The position numbers and the translations under genes were made by a program. From positions 1-64,000 of the forward strand of contig MU858091.1 in the NCBI GenBank assembly GCA_033297075.1: a DNA stretch of 64,000 nt, in the 5' to 3' direction. Source of the stretch: Rhypophila decipiens. Its lineage: Eukaryota > Ascomycota > Sordariomycetes > Sordariales > Naviculisporaceae. The notes beneath the pieces were generated by a model, which ran no database searches, was not told the DNA's origin, and saw nothing but the letters and a program-made list of their open reading frames with translations. Below are positions 44,217-57,581 of the stretch, one piece after another. The stretch's first letter is position 1, and each line of letters begins with the position of its first letter.

Positions 44217-46189
44217 TCAACCCCTAGCCCTAATCAAATCAGCAGCCTTCTCAGCAACGGCATAAACAGTAGCCTGCAAGGCACCACCAGGAATCAAAGG
44301 AATAACACTCGCATCAACCACGCTCAGCCTCTTGACTCCATGAACTCTCAAATCAGGACCCACCACGCCCCCAAGCCGAAGCGGCATCATGGCACAAGTC
44401 CCGCTCGGATGGGCCAGACTCGGCCACAAATAATCCGCATTCCCCGTCAAAACATCCAAAATCTCCTTGTCCGTTTGATATTGACTTCCCGGAACGAGCT
44501 CGGTTATTTCTCCTAGGGGCGCAAACTCGGGTGATGCGAAAAACCGTCGACCGTGTCGTACCATTGAGGCTATGTTTTCTCCGTCGATGGGATTCATCAG
44601 GGTATTGAATTGTATTATTGGCGGTGAATGTGGATCGGACGGGTTGAGATACAAGGTTCCGCGGCTGAGAGGCTTTAGTAACGGACCAGGAAAGAAGCCG
44701 TTCCCTAGAAGGGCATGAGCTACTAGGGACAAGTCGTTGGTTTTGAAGTTCCGGGCTAGGATCGCTCGTTGAGCTTTGAATCCTGCTAGGAGGCTTGGTT
44801 TTGAGGAGTATATCTCGGGGAGGTATTGGCTCGCGGGCTGGGCCAAGAGGCGCGAGGACAGCGAGGCGGCGGTGGAAAAGGAGTTGTTGAGTAAGTGTGG
44901 GAGGGATAGTAAGAGTAACGTCGTGGCACTGGCGCCGGCTATGGGGCCTGTCTTGTTGGACAGGTACTCGGCCCAGACTGTCGCGTTGTAGGTGGCGTTT
45001 AGGAAGATGGTGTCCGGGTTGGGGAATGACTGGTTCGAGAGGCTGTAGCGCGTCATGGTCGTTGCGTGATCTTGGTAATTGGCGCCGACCCCAGCCAGGT
45101 CTTTCTTGACGGTGATGTTCGCGGCACCGAGGACGCTGGCTGGGCCGATTCCGCTTACTTGGAGGAGATGGGGTGTCATTACGCTGCCGGCTGCGAGGAT
45201 GACTTCTTTCTTGGCGTACACGTTCCGTGTTTGATTGTCGGCACGGGAGACGATGCGGATGCCCTTGGCAGTCAGGTCGCCTTGGCTGGTCGGACGGAAG
45301 AGGATCTCGGTGGCTGTCTGTCCGGTCACGAGGTGGAGGTTCGGGCGCTGTGCGTAGACTGGGTCGTAGTATGCGCTGCGTGCAGTTGCTCGGGTTTCGG
45401 TGCGACCGTCAATGGTCGAAGGAGTCCAGTAGGCGCCGGGTCCGTTTCCGACGTTGGCACCGCGAGGCACGGCAACGCCTGGTTGATTCCGGAGTGCTCT
45501 CCAGAAAGTTGCAATGTCAGGGTATTGGAAGGATGGAATTTTGAGGTGGAGGGGACCACGACCAAAGGCTTCGGGGAGCCAGGTGATGTTCCACTGACTG
45601 ACAGCGGCAGGAGTGGGAGGGTCAAAGGTGGTGCCCTTGCGAAAGTACGGGTACAGTCCACGCCAGCCCCATCCCGGATTTCCGAGCTCCTCCCAGGAGT
45701 CGTAATCGGCCTTGCTGCCCCGGATATAGCCCATCCCGTTCACTACCGTGCCGCCTCCCACCACCGATGCAACGGCAACTGACGACACGGCATTTCCCAG
45801 CTTTGGGTTTGGTGCCGAGGGCACGAAGTCGATTACACCAACGTCCAGCAAATTTCCGTACCAGGGCACAATGGCTTCTGGTTTGTTGTCAAAATAACCT
45901 CGCTCAATGACGAGGACGGTGGCTGCATATTCAGATCAGTGAGCTGATTCGTAATTTCGTATCATATCTCGTCTGGTATTTACTTACTGCGCCGGTCTTC
46001 TGTCAGACGATTCGCAACCACAAGGCCAGATGTACCACCGCCAACGATAACATAATCATACGTTCTTCCATCCAAGCTGTTTCCGGTTCCAGCTCCACGT
46101 GCTTGTTGCGAAGCTGCCACGACATGGCTGGTGCCACAGATGAGCGCCAAGCTCTGCCCAACCCGGAACAGCGTCGAAAGAGCTCTCAT
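44217..46189 (-). CDS. GMC oxidoreductase, secreted, with an altered active-site residue
   Basis: Exons 46189-45988 and 45922-44217 (GTAAGT donor, ACTGATC branch, GCAG acceptor) give 635 residues. An N-terminal signal-like segment is followed by the FAD-binding GxGxxG motif (YVIVGGGTSGLVVANRL, about 45-61). Then come GGGTVVNGMGYIRGSKADYD (GMC signature 1 region), LAAGSVMTPHLLQVSGIGPA (signature 2) and the C-terminal HPSGTCAMMP with catalytic-type His at about 572. The family oxidises alcohols or sugars with flavin. The second active-site position, normally His or Asn about 43 residues later (IPGTHLQATVY in relatives), is Ala at about 615 (IPGGALQATVY). The gene is otherwise intact and of normal length. 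The substrate is unknown. It diverges from the phytochrome gene. Confidence 0.88.
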
Positions 46190-49100
46190 GATGAGTTAGT
46201 CGAGTAAGGTGGTGATGGATAGAGCACTCCAGTCGTTCTTTCATCTGTTTGCTTTACAAAGGACCGGCGGCTTCTTATACTTGCCCTCAGTCCTCAGCCA
46301 AGACAATACTAGTATTACCTTAGCAAAACACTTAGGCAGGTTTCTTAGTCAGGATGTGACCAGAGCCCTCAGTCTCTGCATCAATAAACTCAGCCATTGG
46401 ATTAATCGTGGGTTTCACGATGGACTAGGACCGGAACGGTTGCCGAGCCGCTTATGGACCAGAGCAAAGGTCCAATATCAGCTGCAGCGAGCCATCGTCA
46501 ACCACGGTACAGCCTGCCATTGGTGGCCTCTCCCGCATGTCACGCCAGGGACCGACGACCTTCGGCCATATTGCTGATGCCCGGATGGACGTCTTACGCA
46601 CCAGTATGCGTGGGAAGTGAGCATTAGTAATGCCCAGACTTTTGTAGGCTGATACTGGACTGTTTACGTGATCCATAGTCGGGCTTTTCAACGTCACTCC
46701 ATGAAATCCATCGTGATAAAGTAATCCACATTTCTGCAGGGGCGATGAGGCGAACACACTTGGGCAAATGAGGTGTGGAATCCAAAACGTACAAGTAAAC
46801 GTTCGAGACATTACCTATAACCATTTAGGGAGGGTCTATAAAACTGTTCTGGTCGTCAGATTGCGATTGCAGTAACAACAAGTTGTATTCGCCGACACAA
46901 TGCTATTATCATGGCAATCATGTACAGTCTCAAAGAGAATGAAATCTAACACCTGGGATATAACTATCAAACAAAAGAAGGAAAGGAGTAACTTTGCTGG
47001 TGCAAAGAAGACAACCATCCATAAGAGTCTTCAATACCACAAAATGAAGCACCACCCTAGGCAGACAAGAACAAGTACGGAAACACACGGTAACACACCT
47101 AACCCAACTGGTCTTGAGCTCGTTGTTAAGAAAAGAGCAGCCACTCCAAAAGTAACCCAGGGCTGTCCCATAGACAAGGGAGGGATAGAAAGGTTGAAAT
47201 GAGTGATTATTACGAAAGAGGTTCCTGCCTTGAAACGTGGGCGGGCAGCATGGCATCCCATTGACTTGACTTGAGCAGGTCAAACAGCATCATGCATCAC
47301 ACATCAGATCATCCTTGATGGGACTGCACCTCCACGGACCAAAACTTTTTGACATGGTTACCAATAATACACGATCGAAAATCGTTGAGGAATCTCTAAA
47401 ACAATCGTGACTTTGTGACGGGACCTGACACTACTGCTCTCCTCTTTTGTTGGTTACGGTGGATATGTTTGCAGTTTCTCGATCGCGAACTGCAAGGCAC
47501 GAACTGATCGTGATGGGCTTGAAACCCAGTGATCGGAGATGGGCCTGGCAGAACGGTTTGCTTGCTCATCGGGCAACGCTGGGCACTCCAAAGTTCCAAG
47601 CGGTCTTTCCCGATTCGAATCTATAAAGCATACCGGTCTGCAGCAGTGCCGGTCGGCGAACGGGCCAGACCTATCCTGAAGGCAGTCACGGCTTACGAAC
47701 CCCCGAAAGACAAGAGAGGCATCGGAGATAACTTCACGGCAGTGGCTGAGGATTTAAACCTCCTGCTATACGGATACCTCCTGCCCGACTGGTCGGGTTG
47801 GGTCCATAGCCACCGACTCCCGGGTGGTTTTACCAATCCTGTCCGACTTTTGTCAAGGTCGCTCTTGCTAAAAAGCCCATGGCCTGCAGCTTGGTCAGGA
47901 TCTGGCCTATCCCGTCACGTTCTTCGGCTTTGCACGACTTTACTTTTTTTTTTCTTTCACATTCTACGCCCTCGTTTCTTTGTTTGCTTCCGCCTCCGCA
48001 CCAGGGCCTTTGGATTTCCTGACACATCATTTTCCACCACTCACGCAAAGATGGTATCGACCCTTCTTTCTTTGTTTTGTTGTTTTCGGACACGACACGT
48101 CATATTGCGTTGTGTTGCTTTTTCTGACTCGGACTAAGGCTCGTTTTCTTCACCCAGTCGATGTTCAGTCTCAGCCACCATTTCCGAGAACTAGTATACA
48201 GGGCAGGTTGCCGTTGGGTGGAATGTACCGAATGGCCCACGGAAGAGGGACCTCGGGTGTCACTGCGATGGTCTCACTGCCGATTCCTCCCATCGTGTCG
48301 GTAGCGACATAAAAACAAGCTGGAACCTGTCAAGTCGCCCTTGCCAGCAGTAGTTCTCCACATTTGCCGCAAACAGCGCCTTTTTTCTCAGTGCTCGTGT
48401 TCGTGTTGACGAGCGGCATAGGTTCAACATCAACAATGACATTGAGCAATGCAGCACATTACTGGCAGCTGGCCGGTCATGACTAGGTTCCACAGTGACA
48501 GGCTGTTCAAGGATGGATATTGCCAAGTGGCAGCAGGCCGCCCGCGGAAATGGTTCAACCGGGCTCGATTCGGTGCGTTCCGCGTCCCGTCCAAGTCATC
48601 GAAGTCTTTGGTCCCCCGGACTCGAGACTGAGAGACATCCACAGTGTGACACAGAATCAGCTGATTGGCCGCGGCCCCGATTTCGTCTTGGAGCGGTCTA
48701 GGCCCAAGGATGAACCCCGAATGGGAACCTGTACTTGTCCGTCTTCAACTCTTGCGAATACCTCAGGGCACACGGGCACACGCCCGTCCCCGCTGAGATG
48801 CCATCTGCGACAAGCAGCAGAGGATCAGCCATGGCGTTCGGCCCTCCGTCCAGGGCCGGCCACCCATGGCACCCGTTTATCACCTGTTTCTCGTCAAGCC
48901 GCCCATCTACCATTCAGAAGCAGGACTGCACCCTGATGTTGGGCAGCAGCTGCGACAATGGACCCTTTTGGTCTTCCAGCATATATTGCCCTTCCTCACA
49001 GGACACAGTCCCTCCCCCCCTCGCACTGTCATGTGCTTGGTGGCGTTCATTCTGTGTGTGCTGCAGTCCGTACTTCTTCATCAACTCTCACCCCGTCTTT

Positions 49101-49642
49101 GCCTGTATGCACTGCTCGATTCTCGATTGTTCCGATGCGCCTGTTGGGATCGACTCTGTTATTTACCCTTCTCACATCTGAGGCTGTTTCAGTAAATATG
49201 CTCGCTGCATCCCAGTTTGAGTAACGTCGACGGTTCTCTGTATCGCAAGCTCGCCATCTCCGGGCCTTCTCTCCTGGATCCGACCCTTCCTCCTCGTGAT
49301 CTGGCTTTCCCTCGGCCATCTGTGTCTTTACACTTTCCAACGTCGATGACCTCTGTCGCTCTCGCGGTCTCGTTTGCTCATCTCCATCTCAAGCTCCTCG
49401 TCCGCTTGATAGGCGTTTCCTGGTGGTTATTGCTGAGGTAATTCGAGGGTTGAATTTCTCCGTGTTTACGACGTCCGCGGTGCCAGCCGAGCGGGTGCGT
49501 TTTGTCCAGAGTCGATGCGTGCCACGCCTCATCCGACGCAAACTCGCCCACCGCCGCCCTGAGTCGTTAGACAAGCAGTCATCATTTTGCGAGTTACCCT
49601 GGGCATCACTGTCCGGTACCAAGTCCGCCTCAGGCATCCTTA
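46190..49642. promoter_or_regulatory. Long divergent intergenic region, GMC oxidoreductase and phytochrome
   Basis: A 3.45-kb stretch with no supportable gene. Several frames, such as 47529-48137, are CT-rich and lack motifs. There is a long T/CT tract near 47,940-47,990. The length suggests that the phytochrome transcript may have a long or intron-containing leader, but this cannot be demonstrated from sequence alone. Confidence 0.45.
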
Positions 49643-52600
49643 ATGTCGGACAACATGGCGGCCGGAGAACCCCCGTGTGTCGAGAGAGTCTTTCCTATCC
49701 GACTCTCCATACTATCGAGTTCACCCTATATTCGCAATCTTTCCGGTACGGTTACTCCCGTTTTGCTCTTGGGACGCCCACTTTGAGCTTTAGGGAACTC
49801 GGGAACTCACTACTGACCCGTTCGCAGATCCTGATGCGAGATTATCTCAGATAATAACCGTCCCGGGGGGGGTTGGAAGTGGTCAATCAGATGCGGCCGC
49901 CGGTGCTAGTCAGTCTCTGGACCAGAAAACTCAGGTGGCAGAGGATAGTGCCTTGGCTGCTCCAGAGACGCCAGCTTCTGGATCGACTTCTTTTGAACAA
50001 GCGCCGCCTCGGGAGCAGGATCATGATGAACTGGGCCGGTCGAATCTCGAGGTCCCAGCCACTCCAGAGATCGAGATGACAGATCGATCTTCGTCTGCGG
50101 GTGAATCCTCGACCAGCGACGATGTCCTCATGTTGACCAACCGGTTTGAATATGCCATCACAGACGACGGCAGGCATGGCGTAGTGCATGGCACCCGAAA
50201 GGCATTTACCAAGTGCGAAGACGAGCTCATCCACATACCGGGGGCGATCCAAGCCTTTGGCTTTCTTGTCGGTCTGAGACGAGTGGCCGAAGGGGTGTTC
50301 ATGCCAAGGATCATCAGCGAAAATGCCTACGACATCTGCCATTACTATCCTTCGGACCTGTTCCAGCTTGACAATTTCAACCAGATACTGCCCATTTTTC
50401 AGCGTCCCGTCTTCAACGCCAAACTCAGGGAAGTCCGGACAGTTTACGAGAAGACGGGCAAATCCCAAGAACCAATCGTCTTCGACTTCTCGTTTTCCGA
50501 CCCCACCGGCCGCTTAGTCCCATGCTGGTGTGCTGCTCATTACCTCGGAGGCGATACCGACCTTTACATCTGTGAGTTCGAGCTGCAGGATTACACTCAA
50601 CACCCGCTGGCCACACCGAACGAGACGGAATGGCGGAATCCAGTCGACACGCTTGGGAGTGACCATATGGACGTGGCCACCGTATCGAGTCTACGCTCCA
50701 AAAGCCAGCCCATCTTTGTGAGCAACACTAGCATTCTGGCCCAAGGCATCGACCCAAACATCTCGTCAGTGGAACTCGTGTCCATCACAACCAACATCCA
50801 GAAGCAGCTCTCGCTAGCAGATACGGTCCCAAATCTGCTGGACAAGGTGGTTGGGATTGTTCGCGAGCTGTCGGGATTCCATCGCGTCATGGTTTACCAA
50901 TTCGACCAGGACTACAACGGCACCGTGGTTGCCGAGCTCATGGATTCCAAGACCAGTCCAGATGTCTACAGAGGACTGCGTTTCCCTTCGTCGGATATCC
51001 CTCCTCAAGCCAGGCGTCTTTACATGATCAACAAGGTTCGAGTCTTGTTCGACCGCGCGCAGGAGACGGCGAGATTGGTCGGCAGGAGCAGCGCCGATAT
51101 CGCGGTGCCGCTCGATCTCACCCACGCCTACTTGCGTGCCATGTCGCCTGTGCATCTGAAGTATCTCAGCAACATGGGTGTGCGCTCGTCCATGTCCATG
51201 TCACTCGAATACGAGGGCAAACTCTGGGGTCTGATTGTCTGTCATTCCTACGGGGCCACAGCCACACGAGTCCCGTTCTCGATTCGAGAGATGTGTTACT
51301 CGATTGGAATAACGGCGTCAAATTGCCTCGAGAAGCTGCTCAACAGCAATAAACTCCAGGCACGCACGCTTATCGAGACTCTGCGTGACAACACCAACCC
51401 CAACGAATGCATCACGGCGTCATCGGAGGAGCTACTCAAGCTATTCGAGGCTGACTGTGGCTTCCTTGTGGTGGAAGGGGATGCCCGAACCATCGGACGG
51501 CTTACATCTTATACCGAGGCCGTGGTGTTGCTGAGATACCTCTTCTTCCGTAAATCTCGAACCATCATGTTTTCCAACAACATCAGGGCCGATTTCAGCG
51601 ACTTGCACTACGCTCCCGGCTTCTCGGCCATTGCGGGAGTCTTGTACATACCTCTGTCGGGAAAGACAGATGACTGTGTCGTGTTTTACCGCAGAACGCA
51701 GCTGAAGGAGGTTCACTGGGCTGGACAGCCGGCAAAAATGATGCAAAACGGGTTCGGTACACTTGAGCCTCGCAACAGTTTCAAAAAGTGGACCGAGGTG
51801 GTGGATGGGACAAGTAAGGCATGGACATCGGAGCAAGGTGTGTTTTCTTCCCCCTTCACACTCCCTTGTGGCAAGCAGTATCATGTCAGACTGACTAGAT
51901 CCCCAAGCCCACTTGGCTGCAATGGCACAACTCGTCTACGGCAGTTTCATTCGAGTCTGGAGGGAAAGGGAGTCGGCCGTCAAGGCATCGAGACTCAAAC
52001 GACTCTTATTACACGATGCGTCCCATCAAGGTATGGTGTATCCCATCTCCTGGTTGCGTTGTGGAGTGACTCTCTGCTGACACCAATCCGCCATTGGCAG
52101 TGCGAACGCCCTTGAATGCCGTGGTCAACTATCTTGAAATGGCTTTGGAAAAGCAGCTGGAGGACAGCACCAAGGAGGTGTTGCAAAGATCCTATACGGC
52201 TTCCAAGTCGCTCATATTCGTCATAGATGACCTCCTGAACCTGACAGGTCACACAACGGGCTCTGTGGCTCCGCTCTCAGACCCCTTCGATCTCAATCTT
52301 TGTCTGGACGAAGCCCTCGATCCGTTGAAGCGTCTTGCCCGCGAGAAGCGCATTGAGATCATCACGATTCCGCAGGGCAATTCACGCTATCTCCTGGGCG
52401 ACCCCCCTAGCCTGCAACGGGCTGTCTCCATTCTTGTCGAGAACGCGATCCAGCACACGCACAAGGCCCAGCTTCGGGTGGAATGGGTTGACTTGCTCAG
52501 AACTCCCAAGAGCTCCATGATGCGCATTTCGGTGACTGATTATGGCCCTGGACTGACGGAGCGCCAACTGGACGACATGTTTCAGGAATTCGAGCAAGTC

Positions 52601-53796
52601 CCAGACGAGGACTTTGACGAGTTTGGAGACGTGACAATGGCGCCGAGAGATAAAGTTCTCAGAGTCGGGGTTGGTCTGGCCTTCGTGGCGCGCTACGTCA
52701 AGCAGAGGAGCGGTCAGCTGAGGGTGCGCTCGACAAAAGGCCGCGGTTCGACATTTGCCATAGAGATTCCCTTTGCAGTGGCCTCTCGTGCTCCCTCCAT
52801 CGTCTCACGCCGTGACGCTTCCCCCCTTCCCGCCTTGCCAATGCCGAGGCCACCAAACATGACCTCCTCATACGCAGCCACCCAAGGAATGACCACCACA
52901 CCGTCCGGGTCCACGGCCGTGCAGCTGTCACCCCCAATCCTTGTTCAACCCACACCGAGCGCCTCCCCGATGGACTCGGTCAACACATCAGCGGCCCCGT
53001 GCTTCAACATCATCGTGGCTGACGATAACATGATCAACGTCCAGATCTTGGAGCGCCGTCTCACCAAGATGGGCCATCGCGTTCTCGTTGCTAGAGATGG
53101 ACAAGACTGTTTCAACGTTTTCACACAGAACCAAGCTTGTGTCGACTTTGTGCTGATGGATTTGAATGTGAGTTTGGAGGCAAGGAGGGAACTTTGACTG
53201 GAATACTAACCTCAATCATCTCGTAGATGCCCGTGGTCGACGGCTGGGAGTCGGCTAGGATGATCCGCGAGCAAGAGCAGACGCTCCCCCTGCCGTCTCG
53301 TGCTGTTCAACAATGCGGCCGCACCCCCATCTTCGCCGTGTCTGGCATGCTGCGCCGCACTGATGAGGAACTGTGTGTTGGCGCTGAGTTCGATGGGCTG
53401 ATGCCCAAGCCTATTGATATGAAACGACTGACAGTGTGCATTGGTGGTGCCCTTGACGAGAACTCTCGAATTCTAGGCGCTTACGACCGTAATCATTTTG
53501 AGCTGGGCGGCTGGTTTGCGAGCCAGCAATCGAAACCGACTGAAGACGAGACGGCACTTGATGAGGACGCCACGCCACGCGTCGATCCTACCCAGATTCT
53601 TCTGCCAAAGACTCCGAAGACACCCATTGCTGCTTTCAATTTCGAACCTGTTCCAGGGGCTCATGAGGAAGATGAGGATAGCCCAACAACCAATGAACAC
53701 ACCATCTCGGCCACCGAACAGGGTCGCCCTCCGGTTCATGATATTGTCCCAGAAGAAAAGGTTAGATTCGAACCAAGCCCAGAGGAGGAACTTTAG
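49643..53796 (+). CDS. Fungal phytochrome, hybrid histidine kinase (FphA/Phy type)
   Basis: Five exons, 49643-49745, 49828-51837, 51899-52030, 52101-53167 and 53227-53796, give 1293 residues, close to the usual ~1280. It is a red/far-red photoreceptor with covalent biliverdin. Order: an N-terminal arm (ERVFPIR near residue 15); PAS with the chromophore Cys at about 164 (TKCEDELIHIPGAIQAFG); GAF with LRFPSSDIPPQARRLY; PHY; HisKA with DASHQVRTPLNAV, His about 747; HATPase with LVENAIQHTHK, DYGPGL and VGVGLAFVARY; and a C-terminal receiver with DDN, phospho-Asp in LMDLNMPVVDG (about 1102) and Lys in MPKPID (about 1165). Exon 1 was found by its family-typical start and phase match. In the H-box the acidic residue after His is Gln (SHQVRTP), against SHE in relatives. 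It acts in the cytoplasm and nucleus in light-controlled development. Confidence 0.94.
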
Positions 53797-56700
53797 TTGG
53801 CAACCTGCCATCAGAGCCTCATGATGGCATGAAAACAGAAACAATGAATGCGAAAAAAGGCGAGAAAGAATATGTATGATTTACAACCTCCAACAAACGG
53901 AATATTGAACATGAGGCAAGGACGACCACCATATGTAATTAGCTCAGTTTTCACGAATTTATCCAAACTACAAGGAGACGAACAGACAGAGGGAGAGAAG
54001 CAAGTGCTCACGTTCATGTATGACCGACTGACTGGAGTTGAGAACGGTGCTCGAACGATTGCCAATGAAGCGATTTCATATCTCATCTTTTTCGTTCGTT
54101 TGCCTTTTAGAGGGGCTCTTGGGCAGGCCTGTTTTGTTTTCGTTGTGTCTTGTCTACTTATCTTTCTTGTTATTTTACCTTGGTGAGATTTGGATGACCA
54201 TTCCGACTTTGAGTTGATTACGGTGGACCGGTGGTTAATGATGCTATCTTCTTCGTTTTGGTGGAGGGTTTTCTTTTTTGCTGCCAACATTTACATCCTT
54301 TATTAGGCTGACGGACATGACTTTGTTTAGTTAGCTTTTTGGAGTAGGCAAGCAGGCGACAGGCAGGTAGTAACTGTTATTTATTTTCATCGTGAAAGGG
54401 ATCATATAACAATGGTGCTCGCCAGTGTCTTGATCTTGGGCCGTGCATATCTTACCTGGACAACGACTCGAAGTAGAGTTCGGCGTAAATGATTAATGCC
54501 TTTGTTCTGGTCTACTTGTTGAATTGCTTCAACTACCTCACCTACCTACTCTGCGTTCTCAAGACTCGCCCTTGAACACGTATCGGCATATCTGGCATCT
54601 CTTTTTGTGGCAAAGAGATGGCGATATACAGAAATTTTCTTAACAAGAGACTAAGAGCATGTCTATTAACTTGACAGCAATGTGTATGTACTTTGATACG
54701 TTTTCCGATTTCGGCAACAGGCAGGTGAAGATCACCGTTTACAAGTGTGATGTTCTCAATCAAGTTCTCAACCAAGTCCGTAGCCCAGTTCCCAACCCAG
54801 TTGTTCCCATTGCCGCCCACCAGTCCTCCCAGGTTTTCCAAGGTACGTGTACGTACGTATACGATGGCATTGCACAACATTGCCGATCTTATGTCACGCA
54901 CCTCCTCGTTATAATCGTCGCGGATTTGCGGGCTTGCGGTTTTAAGTTTCAACGTTGCTCGGTCTCCGTCGGCGTTTGGCTTTCCTGGCAGCTCAGAAGA
55001 AGGAAAGTCTTCTCGTCTCTTTCTCGGTATGTACTACATAGTACATACCACGAGGGCTCTTTCCTTTTGCCTTCCAATAAAAGAAAAAGAAAAAGAAAAA
55101 AGAATGCCCCGTTTAGAACCTTTATTCGTCTGCTAAGTTCTTGCCTTGCTTGTTCTGGGCTCTGAGCGAAATGTAATTCTCACTTATCTTGTACAGCCAT
55201 CCATACGTGTTTGATGTGATAGCTAGCCCTGAGCTGGATTTCCACCCATTGCCGTACATGACCTGGCGAGTACTGATCTGTGAACTTACGAGATGATAAT
55301 TATAGCAGGCATGTGACGAGCTGTATGATGTATCCTGTTCTGTCTTGCACTCCTAGCCTGAGATGTTTTTTTTGCAGATATTCTCCATGTTTAAGACTGA
55401 AGTTGAAGCATAGCGGTATCCTCCCCATTGCTTCCCACGTTTTATCTGTCACTCTTCCTTATTGCCTTCTCAAGTCCAGTCCCCCCAGATATCGTTCTGG
55501 GGAACTGTCCTTATGAGCATTTCTTTTTTTCCTTTCACAGCTGATATGTACACAAGAAAACTAGGTATTTCAACGTGAGATAACTAAGTAAATATTTACT
55601 TGAGAATGTATTCCAAGACCGAGAAAGGACAGAGATCCTTTGTACCAGCCTATATAATAGGTCATGAGCTCGTCGTAATTTACATCCCTACTCTTTACAA
55701 GGATCAATGATACAGTGTTTTTACATTACCAGGACAACAAAATAAACAAGTGTTGCCTGGGCCACAAAGGGATCCTTTGTACTGCCCTGGGCAGCGGTAG
55801 GTGCAGCACTGCCGCTGGGCCATATAAATGGCCTGCGCCCCCCTTGGTCGGTAAATCTTAGCTTAGCTCCATAGAGATCTTATCTATGATTCACCTCTCA
55901 CAACAAGTATATAAAGTCAAATCTTAATTCATCTCACATCATCCAGCGGCGGCATTTGTGTCGTCTTTAGGGCGTTCCAGATGTCGACTGTGAGTGGGAC
56001 TGCTTGCTACCAAGATACAAGTACTATTTCATCCTACAGTTCCTATCACTTTATTCTCACCTCATCTTGGCGTAGGTAAACAGACACCCAACTAACTACC
56101 TTGGTCAAATGAGCTCATTTACCATCAATTACATCTCTTAGTGTTATCTCAGTTCATGTAGGTCCACTTCTCTCTTTATCTCACTCCGTCAACGTCAACT
56201 ATTTTCGAAACCGAATACCCCGGCTGTGCTTGCCTACATCCTACACGTGTACATGTCGTTAGTTGGTAGTCACTGAGCTCCAAGCTTGACGATGATCTTG
56301 CGCAAAGGAGGAAGGAAGCTGGGCAAGAAAGGCAAGTAAAGTAAACCTGCTGATGTTGAGATCGTCTTGCATGTCATGTCCGCCGCGCTAGATAGCCGAT
56401 GGATGATCAACATCAAGACCATCAGCATGGTTTGACATGAACTGAATGGCACATGATCGACACGAATATATCACGCATATTAAGCACACGTTACACATGA
56501 AACACTATACACTTCGAGCACAGCCAGTCATTTATAAGGCCCCGTGGAACACAACGTGGAGACACCAAGGACACCGACACAGATAGTCAGAAAAATGAAC
56601 AGCAGACAGATGAAAGGTTAGATTGAACATGGGATGCTTAAGAATCCGGCCCTTTCCTTAAACTAAAGTAAAAAGCTAAGTTGCCAAGATAAAACCTGAA

Positions 56701-57581
56701 GATGGATAAGAAAGGGGTCAAGTAAGGTGAGTTAATAAACAAGGACAACTTTTTTTAAAAGGGTGTTTGTTGTCTGGGATATAAAAAAGAGGAAAACGAA
56801 CAATGAGACCAAAGGAAGCGTTGTAAATAGAAAAAGAATGGTAATAAAAAAGTTCAAAATTGTTGTGGTATTAAGGGGGGTTGCCAGCCTCGGAAAGACC
56901 AAAAAAATGAAACAGCAAAGAGAAAAGACGAGGTGAAGCCCTACAACCATGCAAGATCGAAAGCCAACCATACGCCAAGAAAGAAAAAGAAAAAGGAGTA
57001 ACAACCCTCACCCAGGTCCCATCGGTCTGCGGAGAGGAAACCAAGTTTTCCATAGATAATAGAAAAAAAGAAAGTACCAAACGACCAAAGAATGGAAATC
57101 CACAAGGCGCAAACGCAGACAAGCGTTCGCATAAGGACCGAGTCCAGCAACCCATTTGCAAAATCCAACCCCCGAGTATGTAAAACCTGAACAACCGCAC
57201 CGAGGGGAAAAACGACCAAAGAAAATGACCAGCCAAGCCATGAGTAAAACAAATCCCGCCTATAAAATGGGTCATCAGTCCATTCGGTAGAGTCTTCGAT
57301 GTCGTCGTGATGATCCCCATGTAGCTCTTGTAGTATTTACCGAAAAGGAAGGCGAAACGGACAAGAGCATCTCCGTCCCGGCATTGCGAGAGCCAAAAGC
57401 CAACAATCTCCATCATGAAAGAGATTGACATCTCGCTCGTGTTGTAAACACTGATCGGAATCCGACCAGCAAGGGTAATGATAAAAATAAAATCTCGAGT
57501 CACCTGTTTGATATGGTGCGTATCAAGACCAACAAGTGGGGCAGGGAACGACAGAGTCAATCACCAAGGAGAGAGCCTATC
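53797..57581. other. 3.8-kb convergent intergenic region
   Basis: Frames at 54542-55165 overlap on opposite strands, and a 229-codon minus frame (56871-57560) begins just after the Som1 stop codon; all look non-coding. AT-rich sequence at 55,600-55,900 contains the paired palindromes listed separately. No RNA gene is seen. Confidence 0.45.
55634..55817. repeat. Short direct repeats and two hairpins, possible small element remnant
   Basis: GATCCTTTGTAC occurs at 55634-55645 and again at 55771-55782. The second copy is part of a palindrome, ACAAAGG-GAT-CCTTTGT (55764-55780). A second hairpin follows at once, CAGCGG (55792-55797) and CCGCTG (55812-55817). No gene overlaps. No terminal repeats or target duplication are evident, so calling it a mobile element would go too far. 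Confidence 0.4.

Noticed and set aside
47529..48137. 202-codon plus frame upstream of the phytochrome gene
   Set aside because: It runs through a poly-T tract (FFFFFHIL) and has no motif; more likely CT-rich promoter sequence.
54542..55165. Opposed frames of 136 (minus) and 168 (plus) codons
   Set aside because: Overlapping with no family similarity. The Val-Leu-Asn-Gln repetition comes from a short sequence repeat.
56871..57560. 229-codon hydrophobic minus frame beginning 22 bases after the som1 stop
   Set aside because: Looks like T-rich 3' untranslated sequence. Its hydrophobicity follows from base composition, and there is no conserved pattern.
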